DNA of 64,000 nt, taken from the NCBI GenBank assembly GCA_965224325.1, contig CBDCYT010000007.1, forward strand, positions 1-64,000. The letters run 5' to 3'. The position numbers were made by a program, and so were the translations under genes. A model generated the notes under the pieces. That model saw nothing but the letters and a program-made list of their open reading frames with translations. It made no database searches and was not told the origin of the DNA. Shown piece after piece: positions 1-7,845 of the stretch (positions within the stretch are counted from its first letter, which is position 1; every line of letters begins with the position of its first letter). This DNA is from CBDCMJ01 sp965224325 (lineage in GTDB: Bacteria; Chloroflexota; Dehalococcoidia; Lucifugimonadales; UBA3495).

Positions 1-540
1 GTGCCCCGTGGACAACCTATGGCAACATGGCCTCATGGCAACATGGTATCGTGGCATCGGTTAGTCTCCGGCGGCGCTGCCCAAGCTGGAATGGGGAACC
101 AACTGTCAACGCCGACGGAGAAATGAGCGAAATCGCCGAAGTTGAATTGACCCGCCACAGAGTAGTGGCATCATCCGCAGACACTGTACGGAGGTGCTTC
201 AGACAAATCCTTGCCGGTTGGGCGATCGCGACGAAACTCTGCGGTATTCTTGGGCGGTGGACTTGGACAGAACCGAGGTTCAAAAGCTTTCACCTACTCT
301 GAGGGCTCCACAAACACCCACCGTCCAAACAGGTGGGCTGGATAGAAACGCCGGCTTGCCTCACGGTAGGTTCGAGTCCTCTCAGGTGGGCCAAGCGGTA
401 CTGTACTACAAACCTTTGAGTGGGTGGTCTCGATATAGTTTGGCTTAGTGCGCTCCGCTTGGCAGTTGCCGCTCTACAATCCTACAGGCCGCTGTAACCG
501 ACCCGATTGAGCCACCGTCTATCGCATTTTGGATATGAGG
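1..540. other. Non-coding stretch with a tRNA-like 3' fragment
   Basis: I see no convincing gene here; the open frames overlap one another and have no recognisable protein character. Around 369-393 the sequence looks like the 3' end of a tRNA: a T-loop TTCGAGT, then an acceptor-like segment ending GTGGGCCA. The T-stem pairs poorly and no 5' half can be folded, so this is at most a decayed fragment or an attachment-site scar. The GTGGGCC core recurs at recombinase-related sites elsewhere in the window. Confidence 0.35.
385..428 (+). repeat. Dispersed repeat copy 1 (GGTGGGCCAAG family)
   Basis: A stretch starting GGTGGGCCAAGCGGTACTGT and running through CAAACCTTTGAG matches positions 30675-30727 on the same strand and 36867-36918 on the opposite strand. 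The copy at 30675 lies inside the replication-relaxation-like gene, where the same bases are coding on the minus strand. Here the corresponding reading frame has a TAG. Confidence 0.6.
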
Positions 541-1752
541 CTACCCGAAGGGATTCCCTATGACTTCGTAATCTCTCAACAATGTGCATGGCGGTATACC
601 CTCAACAATGCTCACCTCGCCGCCTGAGTACTCCGCACGGGTGATGGATTTGGTCCAGTCCGGCAAAGGCTTGTCCACGTACGGGTTTGAGTAGAAAGTC
701 GCCTTCGCGTTTTCTATGGACCACGGGTACAGGTCATAAAACTCTACAACGCCTATTACATTTTGGTTCTGGGGACCAGAGTTGTTGGCCCAGAATCCGT
801 CCTTCCTACGATCATCAAAGGGACTATGAAACGCTCCGGAATCGGTTTTCTCACGTTGTATGCGGACACTTGCACCTCGTTTCCCTATCAACGCTTCGTC
901 TAGTCTGTCGTTAGCTTTGTCACGCCGCAGGGCGATGATCAAGTTTTCAATATTTTTGTGTTGATTCGCTTTTTCGTATAACCGAGCCCTCGTCTTGCCT
1001 ATGTCGTCGATGGGACTGACCCTAGAAGGATAGAACGATATAAGCTTTCCAGATCTCGGGCGGTTCTCGGGCAAAACCGGCACCAGCCGACCTGCCGATA
1101 TCCAGTTCCTGTAGGGAAATGGGGGAATTGTAGGGAGATGGGTTGAGTTTTGACCGCAAAGCATGTAAATGCGAAGCAGATCGCCATAGTCCGTCTCTTT
1201 GATCAGTTTTTCGAGGTGGCGCTTTAGTTTCCGTCTAGGTGGGGTTGATTCGAGCTTCCCCTGGGTTTCGAGAAATAAAGAAAAATCAGGGGAAGGGATC
1301 TCATTCAGTGTGTCGAAGACCGAAAGTTCATTCCGGTCTCTTTCCAGGGCGGTACCGCTCTCCAGATCGATGTCAGTGGCTTCAACAATGTAGGTGAACT
1401 CAGTCCTATCTTGGAGTTTCAAATTTACTCTAAAGTCTGGTGGCCGACGCCGAATTGACGGCTGGGCCTCCACCGACCCGCCGGTGCCACTCAAGAATTC
1501 ATGCAAAAACAACTCGAAGAATGCAGCATAGAAACCTTTTTCACGTGTTCTTGATCCGGAACCCTCGTGGCGCATTTGGCCTAGAATCTCGGGTTGGTGC
1601 TTAGGTGGGAATCGGTCGACCCAACGTTGAAGCATGCATCGCACTCGCTCATACTCCGGGAGCGATGAACGATCGAGAAAAGCGTAAATTGACTCTGCTC
1701 TGAGCGATGGATCGGCGTAGTCTCTGGGTTTGTCGTCAAATAGCTGGAGCAT
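541..1752 (-). CDS. Hypothetical protein, possible PD-(D/E)XK-like fold
   Basis: A protein of about 403 residues that I do not recognise by name. The start is placed at the internal ATG giving MLQLFDDKPRDY, because the upstream extension is Gly/Pro-rich and low in complexity. A stretch with PDFRV followed some 15 residues later by YIVEATD resembles the beta-strand acidic core of PD-(D/E)XK nucleases, but the match is weak and the lysine is not clear. The C-terminal half contains a helix ending IENLIIALRRDKAND. There is no signal peptide or membrane segment. The gene stands alone and ends in TAG. The function is unknown and the nuclease link is inference. Confidence 0.6.
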   Translation of the reverse strand: MLQLFDDKPRDYADPSLRAESIYAFLDRSSLPEYERVRCMLQRWVDRFPPKHQPEILGQMRHEGSGSRTREKGFYAAFFELFLHEFLSGTGGSVEAQPSIRRRPPDFRVNLKLQDRTEFTYIVEATDIDLESGTALERDRNELSVFDTLNEIPSPDFSLFLETQGKLESTPPRRKLKRHLEKLIKETDYGDLLRIYMLCGQNSTHLPTIPPFPYRNWISAGRLVPVLPENRPRSGKLISFYPSRVSPIDDIGKTRARLYEKANQHKNIENLIIALRRDKANDRLDEALIGKRGASVRIQREKTDSGAFHSPFDDRRKDGFWANNSGPQNQNVIGVVEFYDLYPWSIENAKATFYSNPYVDKPLPDWTKSITRAEYSGGEVSIVEGIPPCTLLRDYEVIGNPFG

Positions 1753-2089
1753 CAGGCCTGTCCGGGCAACCGTACCCACGGAAAAAGTGGGCCTTTTTTC
1801 ACGATACCCAGAACCATCTTCGAGATGCGGCTGGGGGGACTGTGAGGCTCCCCCAAGGCCCGGCCCACCACCCCACAATTATCACAGAACCGGATGGGCG
1901 GCGGCAATGCCGCCCATGCTCGCGCAGCCATCCTTTGCCCGCCTCGTCCCGATGGTCACTACCCGCGGTAGTTACGCCGCACCTCGGAAATGTACCGTCG
2001 CCCAAGGCCGCCCACGTTATCGCGGGGCCAACCGGACAGGCCCGTGGTGCCCGTCGGCACGCTGTCCTATGTAAGCAACGCCGCTATCA

Positions 2090-2564
2090 GCCCGTCAACT
2101 TCGTAGCGGGTCAGAACCACTTCCCGCAGTACCAGGTGGGAGCCCAAGGACTGCGGCGTATGCACCAGTCGAGCGCGGGAGCCCATAGCCGTCGCCGGGC
2201 ACGCTCACATCCATGCCCTTTTCCTGCCCTCCGGCGTTCACTCTGCCCCAATAGATGTAGACCTCTCGGTTCCGCAGATACCTGATCTTGTTCGACCGGA
2301 AGCCGTGCCAGAATAGTTGCGAAGGGCCGGCCGACGGTCGGATACGCCCGTGTGGAAACGAATGCCGGCAAGGCTGGGACCGGGCGTCCTGGAAACCAGA
2401 ACGTGCGCCAGTTCCTCAACGTCGTAGCTCGGCCAAGCATAGGGTGACGCCGGCCCGGAGGCCCTGGCTCTCCGGGCCAGGCGATAGAGGTTCTGGCCGT
2501 CGGCAAGTACGAGCGTGCGTATTGAATAGCCCCGCCTTGGAACCTGGCCGGGGCCACGATCCAA
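2090..2564 (-). pseudogene. Decayed NYN-domain (DUF88/LabA-like) RNase gene
   Basis: The first frame reads LVLADGQNLYRLARRA and then WPSYDVEELAHVLVSRTPG and IRFHTGVSD. This is the order expected for a NYN ribonuclease: the early acidic DGxN motif, then the FYTGV-like strand. After about 2320 the homologous sequence moves to another frame, which reads SNKIRYLRNREVYIYWGRVN and then GGQEKGMDVS, the next conserved NYN block. At least one more frameshift follows. The family acts on RNA with an acidic metal-binding site. The rest of the C-terminal domain cannot be followed, so the gene is dead. The interval 1753-2089 shows nothing clear. Confidence 0.6.
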
Positions 2565-2917
2565 CGGGCGGAGCAGAACTCAGGCCCCTGAATAGCAGTC
2601 TGGGTTGCGCTTCGTCAATCCCTCGGCGGCTGTGCCTCAAAATCCCTGGCTGACCCGCAATTCCGCCGGCTGACCCACGATCCCCAATCCCGACGTTGCT
2701 CTTCTGCTTTTGCCCACCCTTTACGCTTGCCTTTGACCCCTTCTCCCGCTATCATTCCACCGGCTACGGATACCTTTCCAAGCTGAGGGGCCTCCCCGGT
2801 GTTCATTGAGCTTTCGGTACAGAGTGAAGGCATGCCTTCATGCCTCCTCGCGGCTCAATGGAAGGGATAAAGGTATCCGTAGCAAGTGCCTGAGTCCTGT
2901 ACCGTGAGGGGGCGCCC
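2565..2917. repeat. Intergenic stretch with a 15-bp inverted repeat
   Basis: GCTACGGATACCTTT at about 2763-2777 is repeated in perfect inverted orientation (AAAGGTATCCGTAGC) at about 2868-2882, about 90 bp away. Between them lies the palindrome TGAAGGCATGCCTTCA. The arrangement suggests a small non-autonomous element or a long hairpin just upstream of the Pro/Thr-rich lipoprotein gene. No gene is supported here. Confidence 0.4.
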
Positions 2918-3544
2918 ATGTTCACCAAAGTTCTGGTTCTCATCCTCTGTTTGCCCATCGTCACCGGAATTTCATGCGCCGCTGGAAATCCTCCAGACAC
3001 CGCAACCCCAAGCCCAAGCCCGACACCTGCCCTTGAACAGCCGGCTGCCACTACAGCCCCGACACCTGCGCCCACGCCCGACTTAACCGCAACGGTGGTG
3101 GCGGAGGCTGCGCTAGAGGCTATCCCTACTGGCACACCTGTACCAACCCCTGTTCCGACGCCAACGCCCACCGCAACACCCCGGCCCACGGCTATCCCGG
3201 TGCCAACGCCGACTCCTCGGCCCACGGCTACCCCGGTGCCAACACCAACTCCCCGGCCCACGGCTACCCCCTTGCCGACGCCGACTCCACAGCCTACGGC
3301 TACCCCAGTGCCAACACCAACTCCACAGCCTACGGCTACCCCAGTGCCAACACCAACTCCACAGCCTACGGCTACCCCAGTGCCAACACCAACTCCCTGG
3401 CCCACGGCCACGCCCATGCCTACCCCGACCCAAGTGCCGGGGCGGGCCGACCTCTGCCAGTCCGTCTACCCCCCCGGAGCACATGGCATACATCTGGTGG
3501 GAATGGGAACGTGGCAGGGATTCAACGGGGAAGAAAATACATGA
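2918..3544 (+). CDS. Pro/Thr-rich repeat lipoprotein, N-terminal part (frameshifted)
   Basis: The protein starts with a hydrophobic signal peptide (FTKVLVLILCLPIV) that reaches a Cys near residue 20. This suggests a lipoprotein, although the preceding GIS is not a canonical lipobox. Residues about 25-175 are a low-complexity linker built from a 12-residue unit of the type PVPTPTPQPTAT, encoded by roughly eight tandem 36-bp repeats. Such linkers are common in secreted Chloroflexota proteins. The frame then leaves the protein: a run of seven C at 3469-3475 separates it from the next frame, and removing one C would fuse this entry to 3483-4247. The two most likely encode one surface protein. Confidence 0.7.
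   Translation: MFTKVLVLILCLPIVTGISCAAGNPPDTATPSPSPTPALEQPAATTAPTPAPTPDLTATVVAEAALEAIPTGTPVPTPVPTPTPTATPRPTAIPVPTPTPRPTATPVPTPTPRPTATPLPTPTPQPTATPVPTPTPQPTATPVPTPTPQPTATPVPTPTPWPTATPMPTPTQVPGRADLCQSVYPPGAHGIHLVGMGTWQGFNGEENT
3130..3430 (+). repeat. Tandem 36-bp repeats encoding PT-rich linker
   Basis: About eight imperfect 36-bp units (core CCAACACCAACTCC followed by a CCCACGGCTACCCC-like block) encode the PVPTPTPxPTAT linker. Three consecutive units between about 3290 and 3400 are almost identical, as expected from recent slipped-strand expansion. Confidence 0.8.
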
Positions 3545-4247
3545 GTTCGAGGAGCTAGTCATAGACTTCACGATCCACAACGACGTTGAGTTGGAGGGAA
3601 ACAACGGACTCTATCTGATGCTTGCCTTTAGTAAAATCTCAGACGTGGGGTTTTACTTCGGGCTGCAGACAGACGTTTACGCGCCGGAGCCGCCACACAG
3701 GCGCGGCAAGGGCTTGTTATACTCACGTTGGGAGACCCGTGACCTGGCAAACGCCCGTTTTTCTGAGACTGACGGCTGGACTCAATCATCCGGGCACGAG
3801 GGAAACTTCATAGGTGTCAGGCGTTCCTATGCCTGGGGCGCGGGTGATTATCGGGTTCGGTTTGCGCCGGACGGCGACCCCGAAGACGACGGCGTTTGGT
3901 TCGCCTTGTGGATAACGCACCGCAGTACGGACATTACCACTTGGGTCGGTTCGCTCAAGTTCCCACTGCTGGACGGTAAGGCCGTGGTGAGAGCGCCGAC
4001 CTACTCAAATATGGAAATCTACGGGGGTAGAATTAGGCCGATAGACATCCCGGCATGGCATGTAAGTATCGAGAGGCCGCTGGGAGATGGGACCAAGTCG
4101 AGCTGGGGACATACCGGGTACTCACCTTTCGAGGGGGAAGTTATGAACTCTGACGTCCGGTATGACCGGGGCGATGATGCCGTTCACTTCGAGGCGGGAG
4201 GGACCACCGAGCGCCAGACCCAAGAGAGCGCAGTAACATTCAGGTAG
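3483..4247 (+). CDS. C-terminal globular domain of the PT-rich lipoprotein
   Basis: This is the globular part of the surface protein, in the frame after the C7 tract. Just upstream in this frame the codons read PPEH and then MAYIWWEWERGRD, and there is no good ribosome-binding site for an independent start. The sequence is rich in aromatic residues and glycine, with strand-like stretches (LYLMLAFSKI, WFALWITHRS), consistent with an extracellular beta-sandwich or carbohydrate-binding type fold. I recognise no family. Most likely one gene with the preceding entry, broken by a one-base slip. Confidence 0.6.
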   Translation: MAYIWWEWERGRDSTGKKIHEFEELVIDFTIHNDVELEGNNGLYLMLAFSKISDVGFYFGLQTDVYAPEPPHRRGKGLLYSRWETRDLANARFSETDGWTQSSGHEGNFIGVRRSYAWGAGDYRVRFAPDGDPEDDGVWFALWITHRSTDITTWVGSLKFPLLDGKAVVRAPTYSNMEIYGGRIRPIDIPAWHVSIERPLGDGTKSSWGHTGYSPFEGEVMNSDVRYDRGDDAVHFEAGGTTERQTQESAVTFR

Positions 4248-4265
4248 GAAGGAGACCACGCGGCG

Positions 4266-4366
4266 TGAGGTGGACCCGGTTATTTAGACAGAATTGTGGC
4301 GGAGTTAAGTGAGAGTCCTGCCACTTCTGCCGATGATACCAACACTGGTTCCGGTGAACACCCCCT
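4266..4366 (+). repeat. Solitary IS3-type element end
   Basis: TGAGGTGGACCCGG followed by GACAGAAT and GGCGGAGTTAAGTGAGAGTC matches the left end of the IS3-family element at 13385. The inner part is closer to the solitary end at 18419: both carry a GCCRATGATACCAACAC-type block. No transposase follows. It sits directly after the lipoprotein stop. Confidence 0.7.
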
Positions 4367-4530
4367 CTTCTTCGACTCTTCCTCCCGGAGGGCCGTGGCC
4401 TCGCTGGAACGGTTAGAATCTCGCGCGGGTTTCGAGGGTCTGGTCCTGGTGCCCTGAGATACAATCGGTGGAGTGGCAGCCACGCCCAACTAGGTGGAGG
4501 TTGCCTAGTCTCAAGGGTGGTGATGCTTTG

Positions 4531-5298
4531 ATGTTGAAAGTGCTGTCTTGCGCAATCTTTCTGGTAGCGGCCTCGGTGTTAGCCTGTTCCAGCCCGACTC
4601 CGACACCGACTTCAACCGCTGTACCAGTTCCGACCTCTACCCCGGCGCCTACTCCCACACCCGCTCCGGCTCCCACGACCACTCCCCTGCCGACAGAGGC
4701 AGCACCGAAACCCGCTTCAGGGTCCGGCGCGATCCTTCCCCTTAACCTAGAGGACCCGCAGGCGTTCCTGTCCGAGCTATCGGCCGTCGAGCAGTCCTGC
4801 CTCCCGGAAAACGTTGACCCCCAGCGGCTCATGGCGCCAGAGGGCGGCCCAGACCTTGTCTCGCCCGAGGAGGCTGCGGAATTAATCCAATGCCTGCAGC
4901 AAGAGACGTTACTGAGGCTGTTCCTGACCGGACTGACCGGTCAGACCGGGCCGCTCAGTGGGGAGACCTCGGCGTGCGTTCGCAGTGGATTCGCGGACTT
5001 CGACCTTCGCGCCATTATGCTTGCCACGTCCGGGGAGTCCGACGAGGCAGCGGCCATGGTAGGCAGTATGGCCGGCTTCCTGGTGACGCTATCCTGCCTG
5101 AACGAAGAGGAGTGGCAGGCTGCCGGTCCCTCGTTGGGCTTGGGCCCTGACGACCGGGAGGGCTTGGAATGCGTGATGGACGAGTTGGGCGGACCTGAAG
5201 GCGTGGCCGCAGCGCTGCAACCCGACGACGCAGGCCCACCGATGGCATTCTTCAGCGCTGCGGCGGCGTGCAACCTACAAATTGTGGAAGAACCGTAA
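4531..5298 (+). CDS. Lipoprotein with PT-rich linker and cysteine-containing domain
   Basis: A 255-residue secreted lipoprotein. The start at 4531 gives MLKVLSCAIFLVAASVLAC, a signal peptide with a canonical VLAC lipobox; the upstream in-frame ATG would add a charged, non-secretory extension. A short Pro/Thr-rich linker (residues about 21-60) is followed by an acidic, mostly helical domain with several cysteines (QSC, IQC, SAC, LSC, LEC, AAC) that may pair as disulfides. The catalytic role is unknown. It is probably tethered to the outer face of the membrane. The upstream solitary IS end may have separated it from an older promoter. Confidence 0.8.
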   Translation: MLKVLSCAIFLVAASVLACSSPTPTPTSTAVPVPTSTPAPTPTPAPAPTTTPLPTEAAPKPASGSGAILPLNLEDPQAFLSELSAVEQSCLPENVDPQRLMAPEGGPDLVSPEEAAELIQCLQQETLLRLFLTGLTGQTGPLSGETSACVRSGFADFDLRAIMLATSGESDEAAAMVGSMAGFLVTLSCLNEEEWQAAGPSLGLGPDDREGLECVMDELGGPEGVAAALQPDDAGPPMAFFSAAAACNLQIVEEP

Positions 5299-5550
5299 GA
5301 GTAAGCCCACCCAGGAAGACTCGAACCTGTTGTTATTCCGGCTGTGAAGTTTGTACAGGGTTGGAAGCATGTGCAAAACTGGCAGCCTGTCAGCTTCGGC
5401 GATATCGAACACGCTTTACAAATAAGAGGCCAGGGCTAAACTCTGAGCCGCCGTCGTGACCGCTGACTTTCCCCGCCGCTCCCCACGTCAACTCAGATGT
5501 TCCAGCCCCGGCTCTCCCGGACCCGGGGCGCGACCAAGGACTTCCTATAT

Positions 5551-5577
5551 TTGGTCACTTTCTTATACTTTGACCAA
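5551..5577 (+). promoter_or_regulatory. Conserved inverted-repeat element E1 (module A copy)
   Basis: Half-sites TTGGTCA and TGACCAA flank a 13-bp AT-rich centre. The 27-bp sequence differs at only two positions from 52261-52287 in module B. It lies downstream of the last minus-strand module gene in both cases. It could be a protein-binding, replication or recombination site; the sequence does not decide which. Confidence 0.6.
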
Positions 5578-5920
5578 TAAGGTGGTCACGGCCTCTCACT
5601 TTGGCCGGCGGCGGCCACTGGATTTCATTCAAAAAGGCGGGAGACAGGGGGAACCCGGGCTGCCGGTCTTCTCCAAGGGGCGGACACTCCCCCAGGTCTC
5701 AGGACAACCCGGGGCGCCGGCCTCCCATCAGGCGGCCGGGGGGCCCCGAAAACCCGGCGGGGACCTCGACTTTCACCGTCAGCGGCCCGCCTGAGGCGGC
5801 CGGGAACCGAAGACGGCGGGGGAACGCGCCCATGAGCACGCGCGCAGAGTGCGCGCGCGGGCGCATCGCGCCGCGCCGCCACCATAACCAGGGGGGCAAA
5901 TAATTTGACCCCCCGAAGCG

Positions 5921-5967
5921 CGCCGATGCTGAAATAATTATCTTCATAGATGGGGTTTTTGCTGGGA
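5921..5967 (+). promoter_or_regulatory. Conserved AT-rich element E2 (module A copy)
   Basis: A block containing ATAATTATCTTC and GATGGGGTTTT is shared with 51879-51923, where it lies on the opposite strand. It is one of very few AT-rich islands in a GC-rich region. Its role is unknown. Confidence 0.55.
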
Positions 5968-6230
5968 CAAACGCCGTGCAGCGGAGGCTTTCCAGGCGGT
6001 TTCGTACACTTCGCCACGCCTGAATATTTGGGGTGTTACACCTATCGACACACCTCGTGGACAAACGCCCTGAACGCCTGCATCTCAGATAGGAATCAGC
6101 CACGCCAGGCGGGGACCGGACCGGGTCGTTGGACCCCACCGCCGCCGTTGCTAGTCCGGCGTACCCCTAAGCGTCGTCGTTGGACTCAGCGCTAGCCTTG
6201 GCCCGCTCCACCATCCTCTTGAACGTCTTT

Positions 6231-6563
6231 TTAGAGACGCCCAGCCCTATCTTGAAATCGCCCAGGAATCCAAAGGCCTCCATGACGCGGGCGCTGGTCC
6301 AGCACCGGCTGGACCAGCGCCCGCCCTTCCCGGATCCCCTCGGCGTAGCATTGGGCGCGGGCCTCTGCTTCCGCCGCGCCGGCCGGCGGCGGGAGGTCCC
6401 GCCGGCTCCGCCGCTCCAGGAACCACCGGACCTCGTGGCCTCTGGGGCAGGGATAGACCACGTAGGGGGAGCCGAGGCGGTTTGCGCCGTAGTCGGCCCC
6501 CTCGAGCGGCGGGGTCACGTAGCGCCGGCAGCCGACGCACCAGGCTTGAATGACGTCGTCCAT
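6231..6563 (-). CDS. Small zinc-ribbon-like protein of module A
   Basis: 110 residues beginning MDDVIQAWCVGCRRYV. A CVGC pair near residue 9 and a later YPCPRGHE are compatible with a small zinc-binding fold. The start codon follows directly after the stop of the upstream gene (TAA then ATG), with AGGAGGGG just before it, so translation is probably coupled. It occupies the position of the 52280-52702 gene in module B, which also starts with a CxxC pair, though overall similarity is low. It is probably an accessory protein of the integrative element; the function is not known. Confidence 0.5.
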   Translation of the reverse strand: MDDVIQAWCVGCRRYVTPPLEGADYGANRLGSPYVVYPCPRGHEVRWFLERRSRRDLPPPAGAAEAEARAQCYAEGIREGRALVQPVLDQRPRHGGLWIPGRFQDRAGRL

Positions 6564-6776
6564 TTATTCTCCCCTCCTGGCGCAGGCCAGCTCAAGCGGT
6601 TCGAGTCCCGCCGGCCGGAAGCGCTTGGCCTGGCGCATGCCTTTGGTTCTGGGGTTCCCGGGATTGGGGGCCTCCGAAAAGGCAACGAAGGTCGGGGCGC
6701 CGGCCCTGAACAGGCGGAAGCCCGGCGGCTCCACGAGGGCAAACTCCGGCGAGTGGTGGAAGGGAGGATGGGCCAA
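6564..6776 (-). CDS. Small hypothetical protein of module A
   Basis: 70 residues, starting MAHPPFHHSPEFALVEPPGF and ending ACARRGE. It ends exactly at the start codon of the next gene, an operon-like arrangement. No domain is recognised. In module B the equivalent position (52699-52887) is taken by a different small cysteine-rich protein. I accept it mainly on the tight gene spacing; a shadow frame cannot be fully excluded. Confidence 0.4.
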   Translation of the reverse strand: MAHPPFHHSPEFALVEPPGFRLFRAGAPTFVAFSEAPNPGNPRTKGMRQAKRFRPAGLEPLELACARRGE

Positions 6777-7065
6777 AAGCCCGCCGGGTCCACGGGGTCG
6801 AACCCTAACGCAGCCCTGTCAACAGCCTGTTATGCACAAGCCCACCGGGTCTGCGCGGGTCAATATGTTCGCCCACAGCCTTTCGGCGTCTAAGTTGGTC
6901 ACGAAGTATTGCCGATTTCCTGGTGGAGTGCCGCCACAGCGACTCTGGTTGCCGGGGCATCGGCCACGGTGTTCACCGGTCAGGTTTGACTGCCCGTCGT
7001 GACGCCGTGGAGCGCCGCGTACCGGCGCCCTACGGATGAGTCCACCCCGCCCTTGACCAGCAGCT

Positions 7066-7275
7066 TCAGCGCGGCCGGTCACCGGAGGCCCTGGGCCGGG
7101 CTGCCAGCCAGGCGGCGATCTCGGACTCCGGCCAGCGGACGGCGCGGACCCCGATTTTCAGCGACTCGGGGAAAGACCCATCGCGCATCTTGCGGTAGAT
7201 GGTGGTCCGCGCCAGCCCGGTCAGGGTCAGGACCTCGCTGAGACGCAGGAGGCGGTCCGTGGTTGCGGGAGTCAT
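7066..7275 (-). CDS. AlpA/excisionase-like HTH protein (module A)
   Basis: A 69-residue MerR/AlpA-type winged-helix protein. Residues LLRLSEVLTLTGLARTTIYR form the DNA-binding helix-turn-helix; the KMRDGSFPESLKIG and RWPESEIAAWLAARP blocks are the typical AlpA C-terminal half. AlpA-like proteins act as excisionases or as activators of integrase genes in phage satellites and prophages. It is nearly identical to 53263-53472. The start at 7275 is preferred over an in-frame ATG five codons upstream because it matches the module B homologue. A conserved inverted repeat lies just upstream. Confidence 0.85.
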   Translation of the reverse strand: MTPATTDRLLRLSEVLTLTGLARTTIYRKMRDGSFPESLKIGVRAVRWPESEIAAWLAARPRASGDRPR

Positions 7276-7279
7276 AAAA

Positions 7280-7313
7280 GTACCCCTCAAACCTTTACTT
7301 GAATGAAGGGTAC
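7280..7313 (-). promoter_or_regulatory. Inverted-repeat operator upstream of AlpA-like gene (A)
   Basis: GTACCC and GGGTAC arms flank an AT-rich centre containing TTTACTTGA. The same arrangement occurs at 53477-53509, and about 70 bp around it are conserved between the two modules. This is a likely operator/promoter for the AlpA-like gene, possibly autoregulated. Confidence 0.55.
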
Positions 7314-7332
7314 GACCAACGCCCGTGGGTTG

Positions 7333-7845
7333 TCAGGATGAAAAAATGGCCCGAATTGTTACCGGCGCAAGAACTCCCTTGCTGCCTCGAGCCGCCGTGT
7401 GAGCCCTTGGCTGTCCTGCGATAAAGCCGATGGAGGCTTCATAAGAGTATCCGTGAACCCGGAGAAACGTGAAAACAGACACAACCCGGTTGTCCCGGTC
7501 CACCTTTTCCGGGCGGCCGCGCTTTGGGGGAGGGTCACCATAAGCGCATCGTTCGACGGCCCACGGGACCAAGAACGGAGGGGGCTTTACGAAACTTTCC
7601 AACAAGTACCTCAGAAGCCCACGCAGTCCCTCTCCGGCCCACGCTTTGGTGTCGGCCAAATCGACGTACAGGGTCAGCAACGCCTCCCTACTGACAAATC
7701 CTGGGCGGTTCGGGTCCGGCTCTCCCGGAGGGGCATCCCTCCACCATGCCGGTAAATCGGCGAGTGGGGTGATGACCGAGATTCGGTTGTTCAACACGTC
7801 GCCGAGGAACTGTTCCGAGGACTGCTCCGGGGACTGTTCAGCCAT
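7333..7845 (-). CDS. Integrase-associated AT-hook/HTH-type protein (module A)
   Basis: 170 residues, a homologue of 53555-54040. Both carry an N-terminal helix with DDVLNN or GDVLNN, a central ADLPxxWR motif, and a conserved GDPPPKRGRP segment whose KRGRP core resembles a minor-groove AT-hook. The C-terminal part may be a second helix-turn-helix. The start overlaps the end of the integrase gene by 8 bp, so the two are co-translated. The family is not known to me by name; conserved pairing with an integrase and an AlpA-like protein suggests a role in integration/excision or element control. Confidence 0.65.
   Translation of the reverse strand: MAEQSPEQSSEQFLGDVLNNRISVITPLADLPAWWRDAPPGEPDPNRPGFVSREALLTLYVDLADTKAWAGEGLRGLLRYLLESFVKPPPFLVPWAVERCAYGDPPPKRGRPEKVDRDNRVVSVFTFLRVHGYSYEASIGFIAGQPRAHTAARGSKGVLAPVTIRAIFSS

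Larger units (their letters stand above)
5299..6230. other. Long non-coding stretch at the edge of mobile module A
   Basis: No gene is supported. The stretch holds three structured elements: an inverted-repeat element at 5551-5577, a near-perfect palindrome of G6/C6 arms around CAAATAATTTG at about 5891-5914, and a conserved AT-rich element at 5921-5967. Both conserved elements recur beside module B at 52261 and 51879. The intervening DNA is very GC-rich and includes alternating CG tracts near 5840-5880. Confidence 0.5.

Noticed and set aside
315..395. Complete tRNA gene
   Set aside because: Only the T-loop and acceptor 3' side look right. No anticodon stem or D-arm can be folded and the T-stem mispairs.
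1707..2285. 192-residue plus-strand protein
   Set aside because: Its composition (Arg, Pro, His, Ser) is that of an antisense frame, and the minus strand carries recognisable NYN motifs over part of it.
2803..3417. Gly/Val repeat protein on the minus strand
   Set aside because: It is the antisense reading of the PT-rich linker repeats.
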